DNA of 46,385 nt from Spirogloea muscicola (lineage: Eukaryota > Streptophyta > Zygnematophyceae > Spirogloeales > Spirogloeaceae). Shown here piece after piece: positions 11,801-24,591 of this stretch. How positions within the stretch are numbered: the stretch's first letter is position 1; each line of letters begins with the position of its first letter. The position numbers and the translations under genes are program-made. The notes beneath the pieces are model-generated. The model made no database searches, had not been told where the DNA came from, and saw only the letters and a program-made list of their open reading frames with translations. The stretch covers positions 709,184 to 755,568 of the forward strand of contig WELB01000025.1 of the NCBI GenBank assembly GCA_009602725.1. Reading direction: 5' to 3'.

Positions 11801-14800
11801 CGAGTAGAGGACCTCTGCCACCTCAGCAGGGGTAGAGACTGAGAAAGTTGTCCCTGAAAGCTGGTGTGCACAGCTCTCTAGTTCCTTGAGCTTCAGCTCC
11901 ACGGCCTTCTGGCTTTCTTTGCAGGCCTGTTTGTCAAAGCGAATGCCATGCAGCTCCATGTCCGCCAAGACCCGTACCTACACATGATCAGCCCTCACGG
12001 CTGTTACCGAACTCGTCGCAACCATGACAAGGCAAGGCAGGTGACTGATTTCTGCCTTACATCGGCAGAACGACTTACCAATGGCATCTCCACGGAGGAC
12101 AGTGATATCTGGAGATCTTCTGAAAGAATCATCTTGCCAAGAACGCCATGCAGGGCTCGCACTTGTGCGACCCGCCTGCAGCAGCCATCATGAGAAACCC
12201 TTCCGACTTGCCGGGCCCACCTCCCAGCTCTGGCTGCAGATGCAGCCACTTCAGGTGGAAGGTGCTGCACCACTTTCTGTTCCAATGAGCTTGCTTGTGC
12301 TCTCACAGAGCTTTCACGGTCAGGTGATAAGATCCACAATGCAATCCTCAGGTCAACAATAGGGTCGTTGAGATGGACGGCCTTCAATTCCAGCAAAGAG
12401 TCCTTGTTAGTTGGCAGGTTAACTCCCTGGCTTGCAGTATGAGGCCCTTGCTCCCAGCTCCCGTACGGCAGCCGCACCACTGGCTTACGGAGAACTTTGA
12501 CTTGCTCTTTCAGATCCCACCCAATCTTCCTTACACAGCTCCTTTCGAAGATGCTTCCGAGAGCCTGCCACCGCGTCAGACTTCCAGCAATCACATTGTG
12601 ACTCCCTGGGCTTTCTTGTACATTCTTGGCTTGGCCTGGCGATCCATCCGGTGCCTGGATGTATTTGCTCCTTGCTAGTTTGAAGTAGTGAACCCGAGAG
12701 CCCTCCCAGCACATTGCAACACCCTCTAGAATCGGGCGAGGCAGCTTTTTGCTGATGTGTAAGTCAAAGAAGACATCTTTTGCACCAGCCGAGGATGCAA
12801 TGAATGCAGGCAATCCTCCTGGCATTTTCTCAATGTTCACGGGCCCCTGGTCTTCTTTGCCCGCATGACACAAGACAAGCCCTGCTTCTGATGCAGAATG
12901 CTCTTCCTTTCCAAGAACATCATGTGTTGCCTTGACTTCAAAGAGTTTATCTGCACTGCCCTGTTGAGAAGCAATCTTCTGTACTGTGTCACGCCGTTGT
13001 CTGGCCATCTCGCCTGATGAGCCATTCCTTGCCGCATCTTTGTCTTTGACTTCTGGCGCCAGGAGAGAGGACGCAGCTTTCTCGTGCAGCGGCACCAATG
13101 TGATAGCACCTTGAGCATTTTGTCCACCTTCAAGCGCACTTAAGCTGGAGTCTTGAATAGGTGATGATAGTGCCGAAGGAACAGGCAGACCTAGAGTCTG
13201 GAAGGTCAACAAGGCCGACAACCTTGCCTCCTCTGCCTTCTCCAAGACCAGCCGCATAGCACCTGAGACCAAAGTATTCTTCAATCTTAGCTGGTCAATG
13301 TGCAACAAAAAAATTTTGCAGCATTTAGCCCCCTTATGCAAGGGGATAGAAGTGGGCTTAAAGGGTAAGCAGACCGCTTGCTGAATGTAAAATATGTAGA
13401 CTGTCAGGCCAGACATCACACGAGATCTTACCCTTCTTGATCTTATGCGCGAGAGAGACTAAATTTCTTTGTTTGGCTTCACTGCTATCTCCTCCTGCCA
13501 AGGCCTTCACGATTTCTCCTGAGGATGCTTCTGCCACAGCCTGAGGTGTTCGATAATTTGCCTTGTACAAAGCTCTTGCTCGTGACGCCTGACTTGCACA
13601 GATCAGGAGCCTGATCAGCTACGATTGCTGAACTAGAGTACTATTTTCAGCAGGAACCATGTCCTCATGCACCTTCCATAAAGCTGTTGAGCATATGTTT
13701 CCAGGTGAATGTAAGAACCTTGACCTGCAAACAAGTGGGGATATCCTTTTCTGCAAGGCTCATACCTTGACCAAAGGGATGCTTGTTAATTCAACAATTT
13801 CTTGCCGTACTCCATAAGAAACCCTGCGCTGGAATTTCGAGATCAAGCCTTCCAGATCGTGCCAACCAAGCCTTTCGCAGAAGGTGCAAACCATGCCAGC
13901 AAATTTACCAGCTGCATCCTGAAGACCCTGGACCATGCCTCTCTGCACACCGTAGGTGTCACAGATGGTTGCCAAAGGTACCTCCTGTTGCAGTCAAGGC
14001 TCGATGCTGCTTGTTAATATCTTTCCTGCCCAGATTCTCAGAATTGTCTCTCTCGAGCAAAAACAAGCTTGCCTGGATGTCTCAACCTCAATAACACAAA
14101 CTGAACACAATTACTAGCTCAGCAAAGCCACACTGGCAATGTCAGGCTACACAATTCCAAGAGACTGACCTGAACAACTTTGGCTAGAAGAAGCGAGACA
14201 TAAAAGCGCCTGCATATGCGTAGAGTCCCCTCTATGTCCTTCTCGTCCTTCTGAAGCCCGTTGAACTTCATGCTCTTGACTCTCCTCCTCATATTTTGGT
14301 TCTTGATCTGCCCAATGTGAAGCATCCGCAGTAAAAACGATTCTGTAACCCCTACTCTGACACCCACTGCCTGTTTACAAGATGATGGAAAGGTCAGGCG
14401 CTGACAAATTAAAGGCTTGCAGACTTGGTACTCCTGGATACCTTGCAGACAGTGAGCTGCAGGCTCAGCTCTCCTGTGGAGAATTAAGGCAAATATCAGG
14501 CTGCGGAAATCAAGCATTGGTACAACAAAGAAGTGCCAAGGTTAGGCAGCAACTCAAGACCTGATCCTGGGGTGAGAGCCTTAGGAAATGACTGTAGTAC
14601 TTGCTCCAGTCAGGCTCCAAAGTGATGTAGACAGGAGTTACCTATGAGCAACATAAACGGGCAAGTTTGTAGAAGGTCAACAGAGGGCGAATGGTGCTGC
14701 TTAACGTGCTGGGATTGTAAGCTTGTCCAATGTAGGTCAATCAAACAAGCTGAAAGTTGAGTGCTGTGAACATTCACAAAGACCAACTTGAATGAAGGCA

Positions 14801-17800
14801 GATGAGCAGATAAGGAAGAAGCATCTTCTATCTTGGTGGACAATGATGTAGGACCACTACCTGGTACAGAAGGTGGAGATCAGTGGACAGAACAAAGCCG
14901 TCTCTGGCAGTTTTGAGATCGTCATACACAACAAGGGCCTCGTCTGGTGGGAGGGAGGAGCCAAAGACAGCCCGGCCTAGTGGAGTTGCATCGTACTCTG
15001 CCTTAACAGTGTCCCACCTGATTAGCTCTCTGTGACACAGCCACTTAAGTGCGGCCCGTGCAGAAGCATACACCTGGACCCATGAGGTATTCATGATCTC
15101 ATGATCAAAATACACAGAAGACACAAGTCCTCTCAAAGAGAACGTAAGTACTAGATCTACCGCAAGGAGAACGCAGCAACACAACTAAGAGGGCTCACGG
15201 TCATGCCACAAGTTCCCTCAATGCGTCGCTAGTGGCTCTAGCTTCTGGATCCGCGCTTTGAAACCCTGAGCATGCTGGACAGGCGCGCTGACCTCTTCAA
15301 CAGAGCTTGTGATATGTAGCAGAGTGCATCGAACAAATCGCTGGACATCGGCGGGTGTCAAGACCGATGAACCTGCTACAACCTCCAACAATGCCCTGGT
15401 AAGGCCATTTTTCTCCTCACTAAGACATGATTGCAGAGGTTTGCAATCTCCATTCAGAAGTCGCTCGACCCGCTCAATATCTCCTGGCTTGCACATCACA
15501 ATCTGAACAGAAAGACTTCCAGATACGAGTCACTTCTCTTGATCTGTCCACCACTCCAGACACAATATCCTGAGACCCAACATCATTCACCATCTTGCAG
15601 TGCTTCTGATCAGTCCATGAATCACACGTCTGCTCCTAAGCACAAACTGCTGCCCTTGACATGTCAGATCATACATTTGAGTATGTCATAGAGAGCCCAC
15701 TACAGATTTATAGATACTCTTGTTTGAGCAGCAATTAAGGGACTCACGCATTCGCCCTTCGTGTCAATTCCTGCACGACCAGCACGACCAGCCATCTGCT
15801 GGTACTTGGTGCTATCCAAAAAGTCAAGCCCAACTCTAGGTTGTCTGAAGATGACTCGTCTGGCTGGCAGATTGACTCCTGCCGCAAGAGTGGAAGTGGC
15901 ACATAATACTTTCACGATACCTCTTCTGAAACAGGTTTCTACCATCTCCCTCTCCTCTCCCTGCAAGATAGCTGATCATGTCAAGGTGGCAGTCCTAGAA
16001 GTCATTGTGACTACCAAAACTTGTTGCCACCAGTGTAGCTGCATAAAAGCATTGTGGCTGGAAACGGGACTCACAGTCAAGCCAGCATGATGGTAAGCGA
16101 CTCCTTTTGGTACTGTTTTAGCTAAAGTAGGGTCAAGGCCACTGGGGCCTTTCTTCAAATCAGCTACTATGTCCTCCCAACCGGCCTGTAAATTCCCGCT
16201 GCTAGGTAGGTACTTGGCCACATGTCGAGCAGAGGACTCACAGTGACTCCGTGTTGAACAGAAGATAAGCACTGAGTGCCCATCTCTTATGACCTGCTCA
16301 GGAAAGGCCAGCGAAAGCAAGAGCCGGGTAAATCATTGGTGTCCATTCATTGTCAAGAAGAGCTTGACTTTCCATTCTTCTCAGCAGACCAAACATGTCC
16401 AAGGTGCAATAGATCTTCCTAGCGTGGCTATATTTGTGCTTCGGATGAAAAGCAGATCAACACTCTATGCTATTTGCTGCTGGACATGGTTAATGGAGGG
16501 CAGGTCTTACTTCATGACAAAGTTCCACGAGTTGATCTGGGTCTTTGCCATCAATAGTAGCTTGCTTTCTTAGCACCCTCACGCGCTTCATCTTTTTATC
16601 ATAGATTGTCTCACCAAGCTTCACATATTCCTCTAAAGGAACGGGCCGGTAATTGGTCTCAAACATCACAGCCTGCAGACAAGCAGCAAGAGTTGTCCAA
16701 TCAAGCTGGCGTCTAAGTACTTGCAACACACATTGACTGGCTAGACGCTCTTGCAGCCAAATAAAGCCCAAACAGCCTCAGAGAAGTCTGAGATTACCAG
16801 ATGCTGAAAACAGTCATTGAAGGATGGAGCAGCAAGATAGCCAATAATTATGCAAAAGGGACACAGAGTCAGCAAAGGCCCGCTTTTGCTGTAGAAAGTC
16901 CTGCGAGACTCTGGAAAGGCAGAGTAGCAAGCTAGGCTGGGTTGATAGATATGATGTCTTACATGAAGCCAGGTAGCCACTACAGACGTGTTTGGTAATG
17001 TGGCACTCATGCCAACTAGTTGCAAACCATCCCCGGCTTCGCTCTTGCTACTGCTGCCCGCGGCATCAGCCAGGGGTGGGCTATTTCCAGACCCAGCTGC
17101 TGTATGCGCGACCGGCTCCCCAAATCCAGCCGAGTACTGCAGTTTCGTGAGAAGCAGCTCCAAAAGGTAACCGCGGTCTTCATCTCCAATCTGTCACACC
17201 AGCCAGATCAGTGTAAGCGAGATCTGAGAAAGGGGCTGAGACGAAAGGGGTTCACGATTGAAGAGTCAGATGATATCTGTAAGTACATCACAACTGGTAA
17301 TTCTCGATGATAGCAAGCCAATTTGCATCACTTCAATGATGACCAATAAAGGGTGATCTTCGTCTCATTCCTCATAGGCATACCATATGCATCTCATCCA
17401 CCACAATGATAGCAATCTCCACAAGCCTTCCCTCCTCAAGGAGCTTGTTGACCACTGTATTGGCCTTCTCTATTGTGCAGACTGCTACAGCACAGTCCTT
17501 TGGCAAGGAAGGGCCTCCTTGGGATCCAAAGAAGCAGACCACTCTTTTGGACAGCGGCTCAAGGAGTGCCTCCATGTGTGCAGCCTGCATTACCACAGTA
17601 TGCATACAACATCAGACTATGCCATGCTTCTCCTCAAGGCGAGAGGATATACAGAAAGCCTTCATCAAAGCCAACAATCATTTGCAGTCTACTACCTTCT
17701 CTGCAGATAAAGCCACAAAAGGTAACACTATAATGGCCTTCTTATTAGTGGCCATGATTCTCCTTATCATAATGATCTCTGCCACCAGGCTTTTTCCAGC

Positions 17801-20397
17801 ACTGACATACATAGGCAAGAAACTTGGTCAGACATAAGCTGCTTTTGCACCCAGGGAAAGACTCGCAGACAAACAATTATCGACCTTCAAACCTTCGACC
17901 AGGGAAGGAAGAAGTGGCACTCCCAATGGGGGCAAGGGCTGTGAAAAGCCAGCCCGAAAAAGAATTGACCAAGGGAAGGAAGAGTTAGTACATAAGTTGG
18001 ATGCCAACAAGCATGTCCAATTGCTTGATTTAGTTTGACACATCACAAGAGTCTTCTTACACACCCTGGCTATCTAGCATGTTAAGTGTGGAGCCAATAC
18101 AAATAAGGCATGCCCGAGTTTGATGAAGACTACCTAGTAGAGGCACAATAGACGAGGTTTTTCCCAAGTAACACACCATCAAGCTGCAGGCATTCCACTT
18201 GCCATCTGTACAATGACTTCACTCCCTTCTCTGCATAGACCTTGCACACGTCTGGTGGCAGCCAGGCACCAAGGTCTGTATCCTCATCCTTTACAGCGGT
18301 CACTCTTGCAGCATCAACTGCACACGGACTTGGCATCGTAGATGGCACAAAATCTCCTGATTGCACAGTGTGTGCTTTCCTGTCTTTCAAGCCAAGCACC
18401 AGGGCCTGCTTGGGTGGCAGCTCTGACGTCATCGTATCCTGTACAGCTGGCTCAGCTCCTTCATTTTTCGTATGATCATGCGTGCAAGTTGGCAAGGGCT
18501 TGAGAGTAGCGGGCTGTGACTCCAAGAAAGCTTCCTTTGCTACTGTGAGGAAGGTCTGCATTCCAGTGGATGTGTATGAGCCAGCCTGAGCAGCTGCCAT
18601 CTCCATGCATCTCTGATAGGGCAGTCCGGTATCAGGTTCTGAAGCAAGTGCTGGACATTCTAACTTTGTGACTTGCCCATCTGGTACGAGAAGCGAAGCT
18701 GCAGCAGAGTTTGCGCTGCTTGAAGGAGAACTTGGTCTGCTTTGCTGAATCATGTTTCTTTCACGGCCCAAAGAACTGGGATGTGACTTCACAATACAAT
18801 CTGGCAAATTCTGTGTAATTGGCGCGAGCCCAGTTCTATCCGGCTGGCTGACTGCAAAACAATAGAGAGCACATGCGTGTCACCAGATGCACCAATCAAT
18901 CTCTGGCATGGAAGCTCTCATTGAACATCCACATTCAATTGCACATTTAGCTAAAGAAAGGAGCAATACTTAAGCCAGACCATGTGTGATCAGTGCATGA
19001 AGCATCATGGACAGCTTGTCGCCTGTCCTGTCTTGGCATGGCAGGCTGCTTGACTGAAACATACCTGTTTTTCTGTTGTCGAGAGTCCTGGCCCTTTCCT
19101 GCTCCATTGACCTGGTCTCTTGCTCAATCAATGCACTACTTGGTTGCTCTATACAGCAAGTGGTTGGTGGCTCTGCCACAAGGGCCTCGCACTGTAATTT
19201 GAGCTTGCCATGTGCACCCTCAACTCCTAACCTGTCTGCCAGGTGTATGCATGCCTCCCAGAAACCGTCACCAGGAGAACCGTCACCTTTTGCTTCATCA
19301 GAAGAGGGCCAGCCAGCCTCTAAGTCCACCACATTCTGATTGTTGCCATTGCATCTCCTGTCTCCCGTTGGACTCTTAGGAGCCACAAAGCATAGAGTTG
19401 AGGGTTCCTCCTTTGCCAAGATAGCACTGCCAATCCTTCTGACCTGCTATTAAAACAAACACTGATCAAAATAGCCCTGCCCGAGTAACTGACTTGCTGA
19501 GCTCAAGCGCCGTGAAAATGACAAGTCGTACATTGTGGTGGTGGACTTGAGATTCTTATATTTTGAAGCTTGCAGTAGCTTGCTGGAAGACGATCACACC
19601 TCTTCTGCTGCCAAACCCTCTTCCAGACACTGCTTGCTGAGTATGCCTATGTTGTCATTGTTTACCAAGTCTTCTTGAGCTGCTGGTGGCCCTTGAGGAT
19701 CTTTCCTGCAAGGCGGAGACAGGAAATACCTGGATGTGTCTGCTGCATTGGCTTGTCTGCCATGCCGGCTTACTCACATGCGTGCATCTAACTAACCACT
19801 TTGTATCAACAAGAGCTTGACGAGAATGCAAGTACACTCTCCATAAGCTTCAAATCTCAAATTGCTACAGGGCATGAGTTACTGGTCTTGCCTGCAATAC
19901 ATGCCAAGGAAGTCATTGGCGCAATCCACCAGGAGTCCCTCAACTCCCCCCTGCTCGCTCTGGCAGGTGGCCTTGTCACAGTCTGACGTCTTTTTACCGG
20001 TGCTTGTACTTCTGTCCAGTCCTCCTTCGTCTGGATGGGCCTCAGGCCTATTCGAAGCTGTGAATGTGCATGCCTTCAGCAATGGCAGTAATCTCTGCTT
20101 GACAAGGTGCTGACCCACCAGGCCAGCATCGTCAACCCCTCGCTTGAACCCTTCCCCAGGTTCACATGATTTCTGCGAGTTAATCAAGAGTCCTTTACTG
20201 CTGACTTCTGTTATATCAATGGGGGTGCTCTTATCAGCTGCCAATAATGGGCTTCCGCTGGGCTGAGCCTTGAAGTGGACATGCTTGACTTTGTTGACGG
20301 GTTTGACAACAAGTGGCCTGATCTTCTTTGCCGCAAAGAACTGCACAGGCAGACAGTATGCATCATGTTGTGCACAGCTCACAACAAGGCGATGCAA
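8897..20397 (-). CDS. POLQ: DNA polymerase theta (helicase plus family A polymerase); N-terminus uncertain
   Basis: Pol theta (TEBICHI in plants) performs microhomology-mediated end joining in the nucleus. Many exons on the minus strand cover both enzymes. Helicase: an exon ending at 18134 joins one starting at 17801 to give the Walker A motif TSAGKS. DEMH (motif II) lies near 17390, SATLPN near 17000, FCSTRSHCE near 16250, and [10 protein letters not shown] near 15780. A winged-helix region follows ([20 protein letters not shown], near 15000), then a helical region ([18 protein letters not shown], near 13880) and a helix-hairpin segment ([14 protein letters not shown], 13540). A 471-codon open exon (13419-12004) holds the linker and the degenerate exonuclease-like part. 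Polymerase: [12 protein letters not shown] (11960), [20 protein letters not shown] (about 11310-11255), motif A DYSQIE (10538-10521), motif [17 protein letters not shown] (near 10200), [25 protein letters not shown] and motif [11 protein letters not shown] (9260-9230). The last exon is 8976-8897 and ends [19 protein letters not shown]-stop, joining exon end 9153 in phase. Upstream of the helicase, open stretches at 18807, 19419 and 20397 look like low-complexity N-terminal coding. A GC-rich frame starting at 21013 could be exon 1, but I cannot prove it. Confidence 0.93.
10866..11215. repeat. Direct tandem duplication (174/176 bp) across a POLQ exon boundary
   Basis: Copy 1 is 10866-11039 and copy 2 is 11040-11215. 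They are nearly identical, with a few substitutions and small indels. Copy 1 contains the splice acceptor and first 36 bases of the real POLQ exon 10901-10806 (minus), which encodes [12 protein letters not shown] and onward. Copy 2 repeats that acceptor and the same 36 bases at 11075-11040, encoding [12 protein letters not shown], and is followed at once by GTAAAG. Confidence 0.92.
17870..18000 (-). mobile_element. LINE 3' tail inside a POLQ intron, second subfamily
   Basis: On the minus strand it reads attctttttcgggctggctt then ttcacagcccttgcccccat then tgggagtgccacttcttcc. A copy at 41470-41550 is very similar over about 70 bases. The insertion lies within the 17802-18133 intron, between the exon that ends before the Walker A motif and the one that completes it. 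It is in the same orientation as the gene and makes up much of that intron. Confidence 0.8.
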
Positions 20398-21374
20398 TCA
20401 TTATCGCGCTTTCTGAAATATGTAACACTCGGCACATCTGTACCAGCAATTGTATACAAGGGCACTCTCACTGCTTTCACTGACCTCCCGCTATTGTGAC
20501 ATATGAAGTCAAACCATCGGTAAGTATCGCATAATCCACCATCTGTACTAACCTTTACTACCCTGATCAAGGTCTGACTCTGGCATTCTATAGACCTTAA
20601 CGATGGAGACCTTGACGAATTAAATCACTTGCTGAAACTCTCAGCAATACCGTGCGGAAAAAACAATATCATTATACCGACTTAGATATCCATTAGCCTC
20701 ACCCCGTCAAGTCTCGCCACCTTCCGCTTGATTGGAACGTCTCCTGTGTGCGGTGCACTGCCCTCCATACTCTCAGCAGTGGCAAGCGCGGCCACCTCGA
20801 GAAGCCGCGCTGGACACCGTCAGCACGGCACGGCAGCCGCGGCCGCATGCTGGTCGTCAAGACCACCGAGAAGCAGCGCGTCCTCACGCTTGCAGATATG
20901 GCAGCGGTCACTGGCTCGCTGCCGGCGGCTGCCAGTGCCGCAGCCTCAGCGCCAGGCCCTAAGAGGCGATCCTCGCCTCCCGGAGCTCGCACCGGAGTCG
21001 GGGGCCTCTCCAAGCCCTGCGCGAGACGGCGGCGGGCGCTGCGGCGCCGCCGGTGGCGCCGGCGAGCGCGGCGCGCCCTGCAGCGAGCGCGCCAAGTGTC
21101 AACAGTACGCTGCAGTGGGAAAGCTCATGCAAGTTCCGAAGGGAACCCACGACTATCGAGTCGCGCACTGATGGGAAAGCGGTCGTTAATAACGACGGGC
21201 GGCTGTCGGGACCGGCCAAGTGGCTACAATCGTGCGCCTATGGTGGTGCTCCTATCGCAACGGCCACTAGCCGTGCTGCGAAGCAGGTCAATGGCAAGAC
21301 AATCACACAGCTCCGCAAGTGGTTGAGGGCTGTCGAAAGAAGGAAAGCAACAGCCACATAAAAACAACAGCGCT
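20398..21374. other. GC-rich region upstream of POLQ, possible first exon
   Basis: GC content rises sharply at about 20720-21110, as at other gene starts in this window. A minus-strand frame from 21013 begins MERPPTPVRAPGGEDRLLG and reaches a GTGAGG donor after about 40 codons, so it could be POLQ exon 1. A plus-strand frame from 20748 is also open. Codon evidence does not decide between them and neither resembles a known protein. The section 21115-21374 shows no gene. Confidence 0.35.
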
Positions 21375-21376
21375 GC

Positions 21377-21911
21377 CAATTTGACTGGTGGCTGTGAGAG
21401 GCCAGCCCAAAAGAATCTACAAGGTCACATAATTATAACAAGGTCAAAGAAAAAGATTTCGTGTATTTGGAACAAACGAAGGCCAAATGGCCAAGTACAA
21501 AGGCACGCACATCTTAAGACCTACATAACCTACAGTAGATTGACCCGCTCAGAAACCACGGGTCGAAACATAAAGGTCGCTAACCGATGCCTGGATACTA
21601 GATGGCAGATACGAAGCCCTTCTGCTACCAACTAGAGCTCGCCCAGCTTTCTGGTGCAAAGCATTAGCCTGAGCACGCTGCAAACAGGCCGAAACTCGTT
21701 GTCGCAACAACGACAGATAAGCAGCTGGCAAGCCCATCTCAGCCGGGAACACATCTGCATGTCGTGTGTAGCCTAGATTGGCTATGTTTTGAAGGAGAGG
21801 AAGGAAACAAGGACCTAAGCAGCCAAAGATGTCGATTGCTGCTGGCAAGAGCTGATCACATCGGGGGTAATCGGAGTAGTGCTGCAACTTTCTTTGCTCA
21901 GCACTGCCCAC
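21377..21911 (-). mobile_element. 5'-truncated LINE: ORF C-terminus plus 3' hairpin tail
   Basis: The minus-strand frame ending at 21549 carries AAIDIFGCLGPCFLPLLQN, then RQRVSACLQRAQANALHQKA, then GRALVGS and the terminal SVSDLYVSTRGF-stop. It aligns along its length with the copy at 41700-42079. This is the post-reverse-transcriptase C-terminal region typical of algal LINEs; no reverse transcriptase catalytic motif is present. About 120 bases after the stop comes the tail, gaccttgtagattcttttgg then gctggcctctcacagccacc, ending near 21377. The copy is truncated at its 5' side. Confidence 0.82.
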
Positions 21912-21959
21912 TGCGTGGCCAGCGATGTGTGTCGATGCTGGACCTTTATATGCCCTTTA

Positions 21960-22364
21960 TAGGAAAAAGGGGCCGAGGGCTGTTAAAAGACAGTCCAGAG
22001 GATAGTGAACAGAAGAAAGAGCCCCTTCTCTTTTGCAGCAGCTCTTGAGTGTAAAGGGAAAGAGGGAAAGGTGCGCGATGCTCATGTAACTAAATGTAAA
22101 GCCATCCAACAAGCTAAGCTAAGGAGCCAGAGCACCACCATGCAAGCCATTAGCCTGGCCTAATGGGCGCCCAGCACGCTGGTGTATCGCAAATGCCTGG
22201 GAGCGCTGCAGCCTCAACGAAAGCTGCAATCTACAGCAAGCTTGCAGGACGCTAGAATGCCCTAAGCTACCCGTCCAACCACGATCACGGCGGGCATCGA
22301 CAAGCTGTGCCAGGCGATGGAGGAGGGAAGACCACTCTGTACCATAGCCGCCATACATATCCAT
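21960..22364 (-). mobile_element. 5'-truncated LINE: decayed ORF C-terminus plus tail
   Basis: The minus-strand frame contains WSSLLHRLAQLVDARRDRGW and then CCRLQLSLRLQRSQAFAIHQ followed by RAGRPLG. This parallels WLELLNQLSRQAIARRF and MRLAVSLQRSMARALHLRAG in the 41.7 kb copy. The frame ends at 22119 without the usual terminal motif. A degenerate hairpin, ggactgtcttttaacagccc on the minus strand, lies near 21985-22004. The copy sits directly upstream of the previous one in the same orientation. Confidence 0.72.
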
Positions 22365-22754
22365 GGCGCACGGGAAGAAGTAGGCTCACGAGGTAAAAAC
22401 CACAAGGCCACACGCCCACCTCTATGTGGGGCACCCCCCCAGTGACTGTAAATCTAGTAGTGTCAGTCAGCCACATTGCCTTGACCCCTCTTAGCAGGGT
22501 TTGCACGCAGTAGTATTCACTTAATCTCGTATTTTCGCTTACAAATGAACTGCATAATGTGATCCGCTTAATTCCTGCAGCTATGGCAACCGCGTGACCA
22601 GCCTTACTGGCCGCTAGACTGAGTTGCTGCGGTCAGAATGTAAGTCCACTAGTAACGCATCAGTGAGATGTGCCGGCCACTGCCAGGCCTTAAGCCAACC
22701 AAGATCGCCTTGCCGTTTCAAGTGAGCTAGAGCTTGAATCCAATGAGCATAGTT

Positions 22755-22800
22755 CTGTCTCCTTGTCCATTAGTTTCTGGCTGGCCTTTCATAGCATCCG
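22755..22800 (+). mobile_element. LINE 3' tail, degenerate
   Basis: It reads tccttgtccattagtttctg then gctggcctttcatagcatcc, matching the family pattern of a 'ccttgtccatt' block followed by a GGCTGGCC...AGC hairpin. No ORF remnant precedes it. Confidence 0.5.
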
Positions 22801-23097
22801 CCTGCTTCGAATGAGCTTACTTTCTCTGAATGACATCTGGATGGAGCCTATTTCCTTGACTTCGCAGGCACTGCCCTTAGACGTCCTGCTGCTAGTCAAT
22901 CTGCTACTGATGATCAGGTTACTAGAATCTTCGTGGTCTCTCTGTTCTCTTCAGATTGACGCCGTCAGGCCGGGAAAGCGCATCGTAGCTGGGCAAGGGT
23001 GTGAGAAGCGCGCTCCGCGAAACGGGCGCCGAAGCTGGGAGGCAACGCGAGACGCGCAGCAGACGCTTGCGCCCGTTCTGGAAGGCGCACCGAAAGG

Positions 23098-23150
23098 GGC
23101 GGTGGCATGTGAAAACCCAGCCCAGGAAAGTCGGACGAAGTTCTGTCAAG
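23098..23150 (-). mobile_element. LINE 3' tail, degenerate
   Basis: On the minus strand it reads actttcctgggctgggtttt then cacatgcc, a diverged form of the GGGCTGG...CA hairpin end. The supporting match is short. Confidence 0.4.
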
Positions 23151-23701
23151 GTGCCGTGGGGTAATGGTCTTTGTATCGATTTGTATTAAACAGACAAACC
23201 GGATTTTGCAACCCCTACACTCGGCCCGTGTGGACCGGGCCCGGTCCAAAGGAACAACCTCGGTGCGAGAAACGGTGTATTTGGTGGTGGTGAACGCGTA
23301 CCGAGCAGACGGACCGAAACGGCGCCACCGACCCCCAGTCTGGACCGGCCCGGTCGTATTGGCAGCCCACTGGGAACCGGGAACGCGTAAGTGGCAGTCG
23401 TCGGCCATCCCCCGACAGGTGCCAGGGTTAATCTACGAGTGCCGGGCGCCCGACAAGCCCGACAACCCCGAGCGTTGCTCAATGGCAATAATGGGCCGGG
23501 AGGCGGCAACCGCCCAAACTCCCCGTCTGGGATTGCCGCTTCCGGCCCATTGGCATTGGCCGCTTTGGCCCATCTACCGCTTACGACACGCCACTCCCCA
23601 ACTCCCATAACCCCAAAGCCCCCCCTCCCGGCTCCTACACCGCCCGCCCCGCCGAGCCAGGCGCCGCACCGCCCGCCGCCGCCGCCGCCGCCGCCGCCGC
23701 C

Positions 23702-24591
23702 NNNNNNNNNNNNNNNNNNNNNNNNNNNNNNNNNNNNNNNNNNNNNNNNNNNNNNNNNNNNNNNNNNNNNNNNNNNNNNNNNNNNNNNNNNNNNNNNNNN
23801 NNNNNNNNNNNNNNNNNNNNNNNNNNNNNNNNNNNNNNNNNNNNNNNNNNNNNNNNNNNNNNNNNNNNNNNNNNNNNNNNNNNNNNNNNNNNNNNNNNNN
23901 NNNNNNNNNNNNNNNNNNNNNNNNNNNNNNNNNNNNNNNNNNNNNNNNNNNNNNNNNNNNNNNNNNNNNNNNNNNNNNNNNNNNNNNNNNNNNNNNNNNN
24001 NNNNNNNNNNNNNNNNNNNNNNNNNNNNNNNNNNNNNNNNNNNNNNNNNNNNNNNNNNNNNNNNNNNNNNNNNNNNNNNNNNNNNNNNNNNNNNNNNNNN
24101 NNNNNNNNNNNNNNNNNNNNNNNNNNNNNNNNNNNNNNNNNNNNNNNNNNNNNNNNNNNNNNNNNNNNNNNNNNNNNNNNNNNNNNNNNNNNNNNNNNNN
24201 NNNNNNNNNNNNNNNNNNNNNNNNNNNNNNNNNNNNNNNNNNNNNNNNNNNNNNNNNNNNNNNNNNNNNNNNNNNNNNNNNNNNNNNNNNNNNNNNNNNN
24301 NNNNNNNNNNNNNNNNNNNNNNNNNNNNNNNNNNNNNNNNNNNNNNNNNNNNNNNNNNNNNNNNNNNNNNNNNNNNNNNNNNNNNNNNNNNNNNNNNNNN
24401 NNNNNNNNNNNNNNNNNNNNNNNNNNNNNNNNNNNNNNNNNNNNNNNNNNNNNNNNNNNNNNNNNNNNNNNNNNNNNNNNNNNNNNNNNNNNNNNNNNNN
24501 NNNNNNNNNNNNNNNNNNNNNNNNNNNNNNNNNNNNNNNNNNNNNNNNNNNNNNNNNNNNNNNNNNNNNNNNNNNNNNNNNTCGCAGGCGG
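23702..24591. other. Assembly gap (890 N)
   Basis: A run of N flanked by CCG/GCC trinucleotide repeats on the left and GC-rich coding sequence on the right. It hides the 5' part of the U-box gene. A separate single N at 29139 interrupts a GCC run in the zinc-finger gene. Confidence 0.98.

Larger units (their letters stand above)
22365..23701. other. Gene-poor stretch before the assembly gap
   Basis: Apart from two LINE tails listed separately, I see no recognisable gene. The part from about 23200 onward becomes GC-rich and ends in a CCG/GCC run at the gap edge, as would a promoter or first exon. The large open frames that cross the gap exist only because N is read as open, so they are not evidence of coding. 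Confidence 0.4.

Noticed and set aside
12004-13419. 471-codon minus frame as an independent gene
   Set aside because: It lies between the helicase and polymerase parts of POLQ on the same strand and has the expected place and composition of the theta central region.
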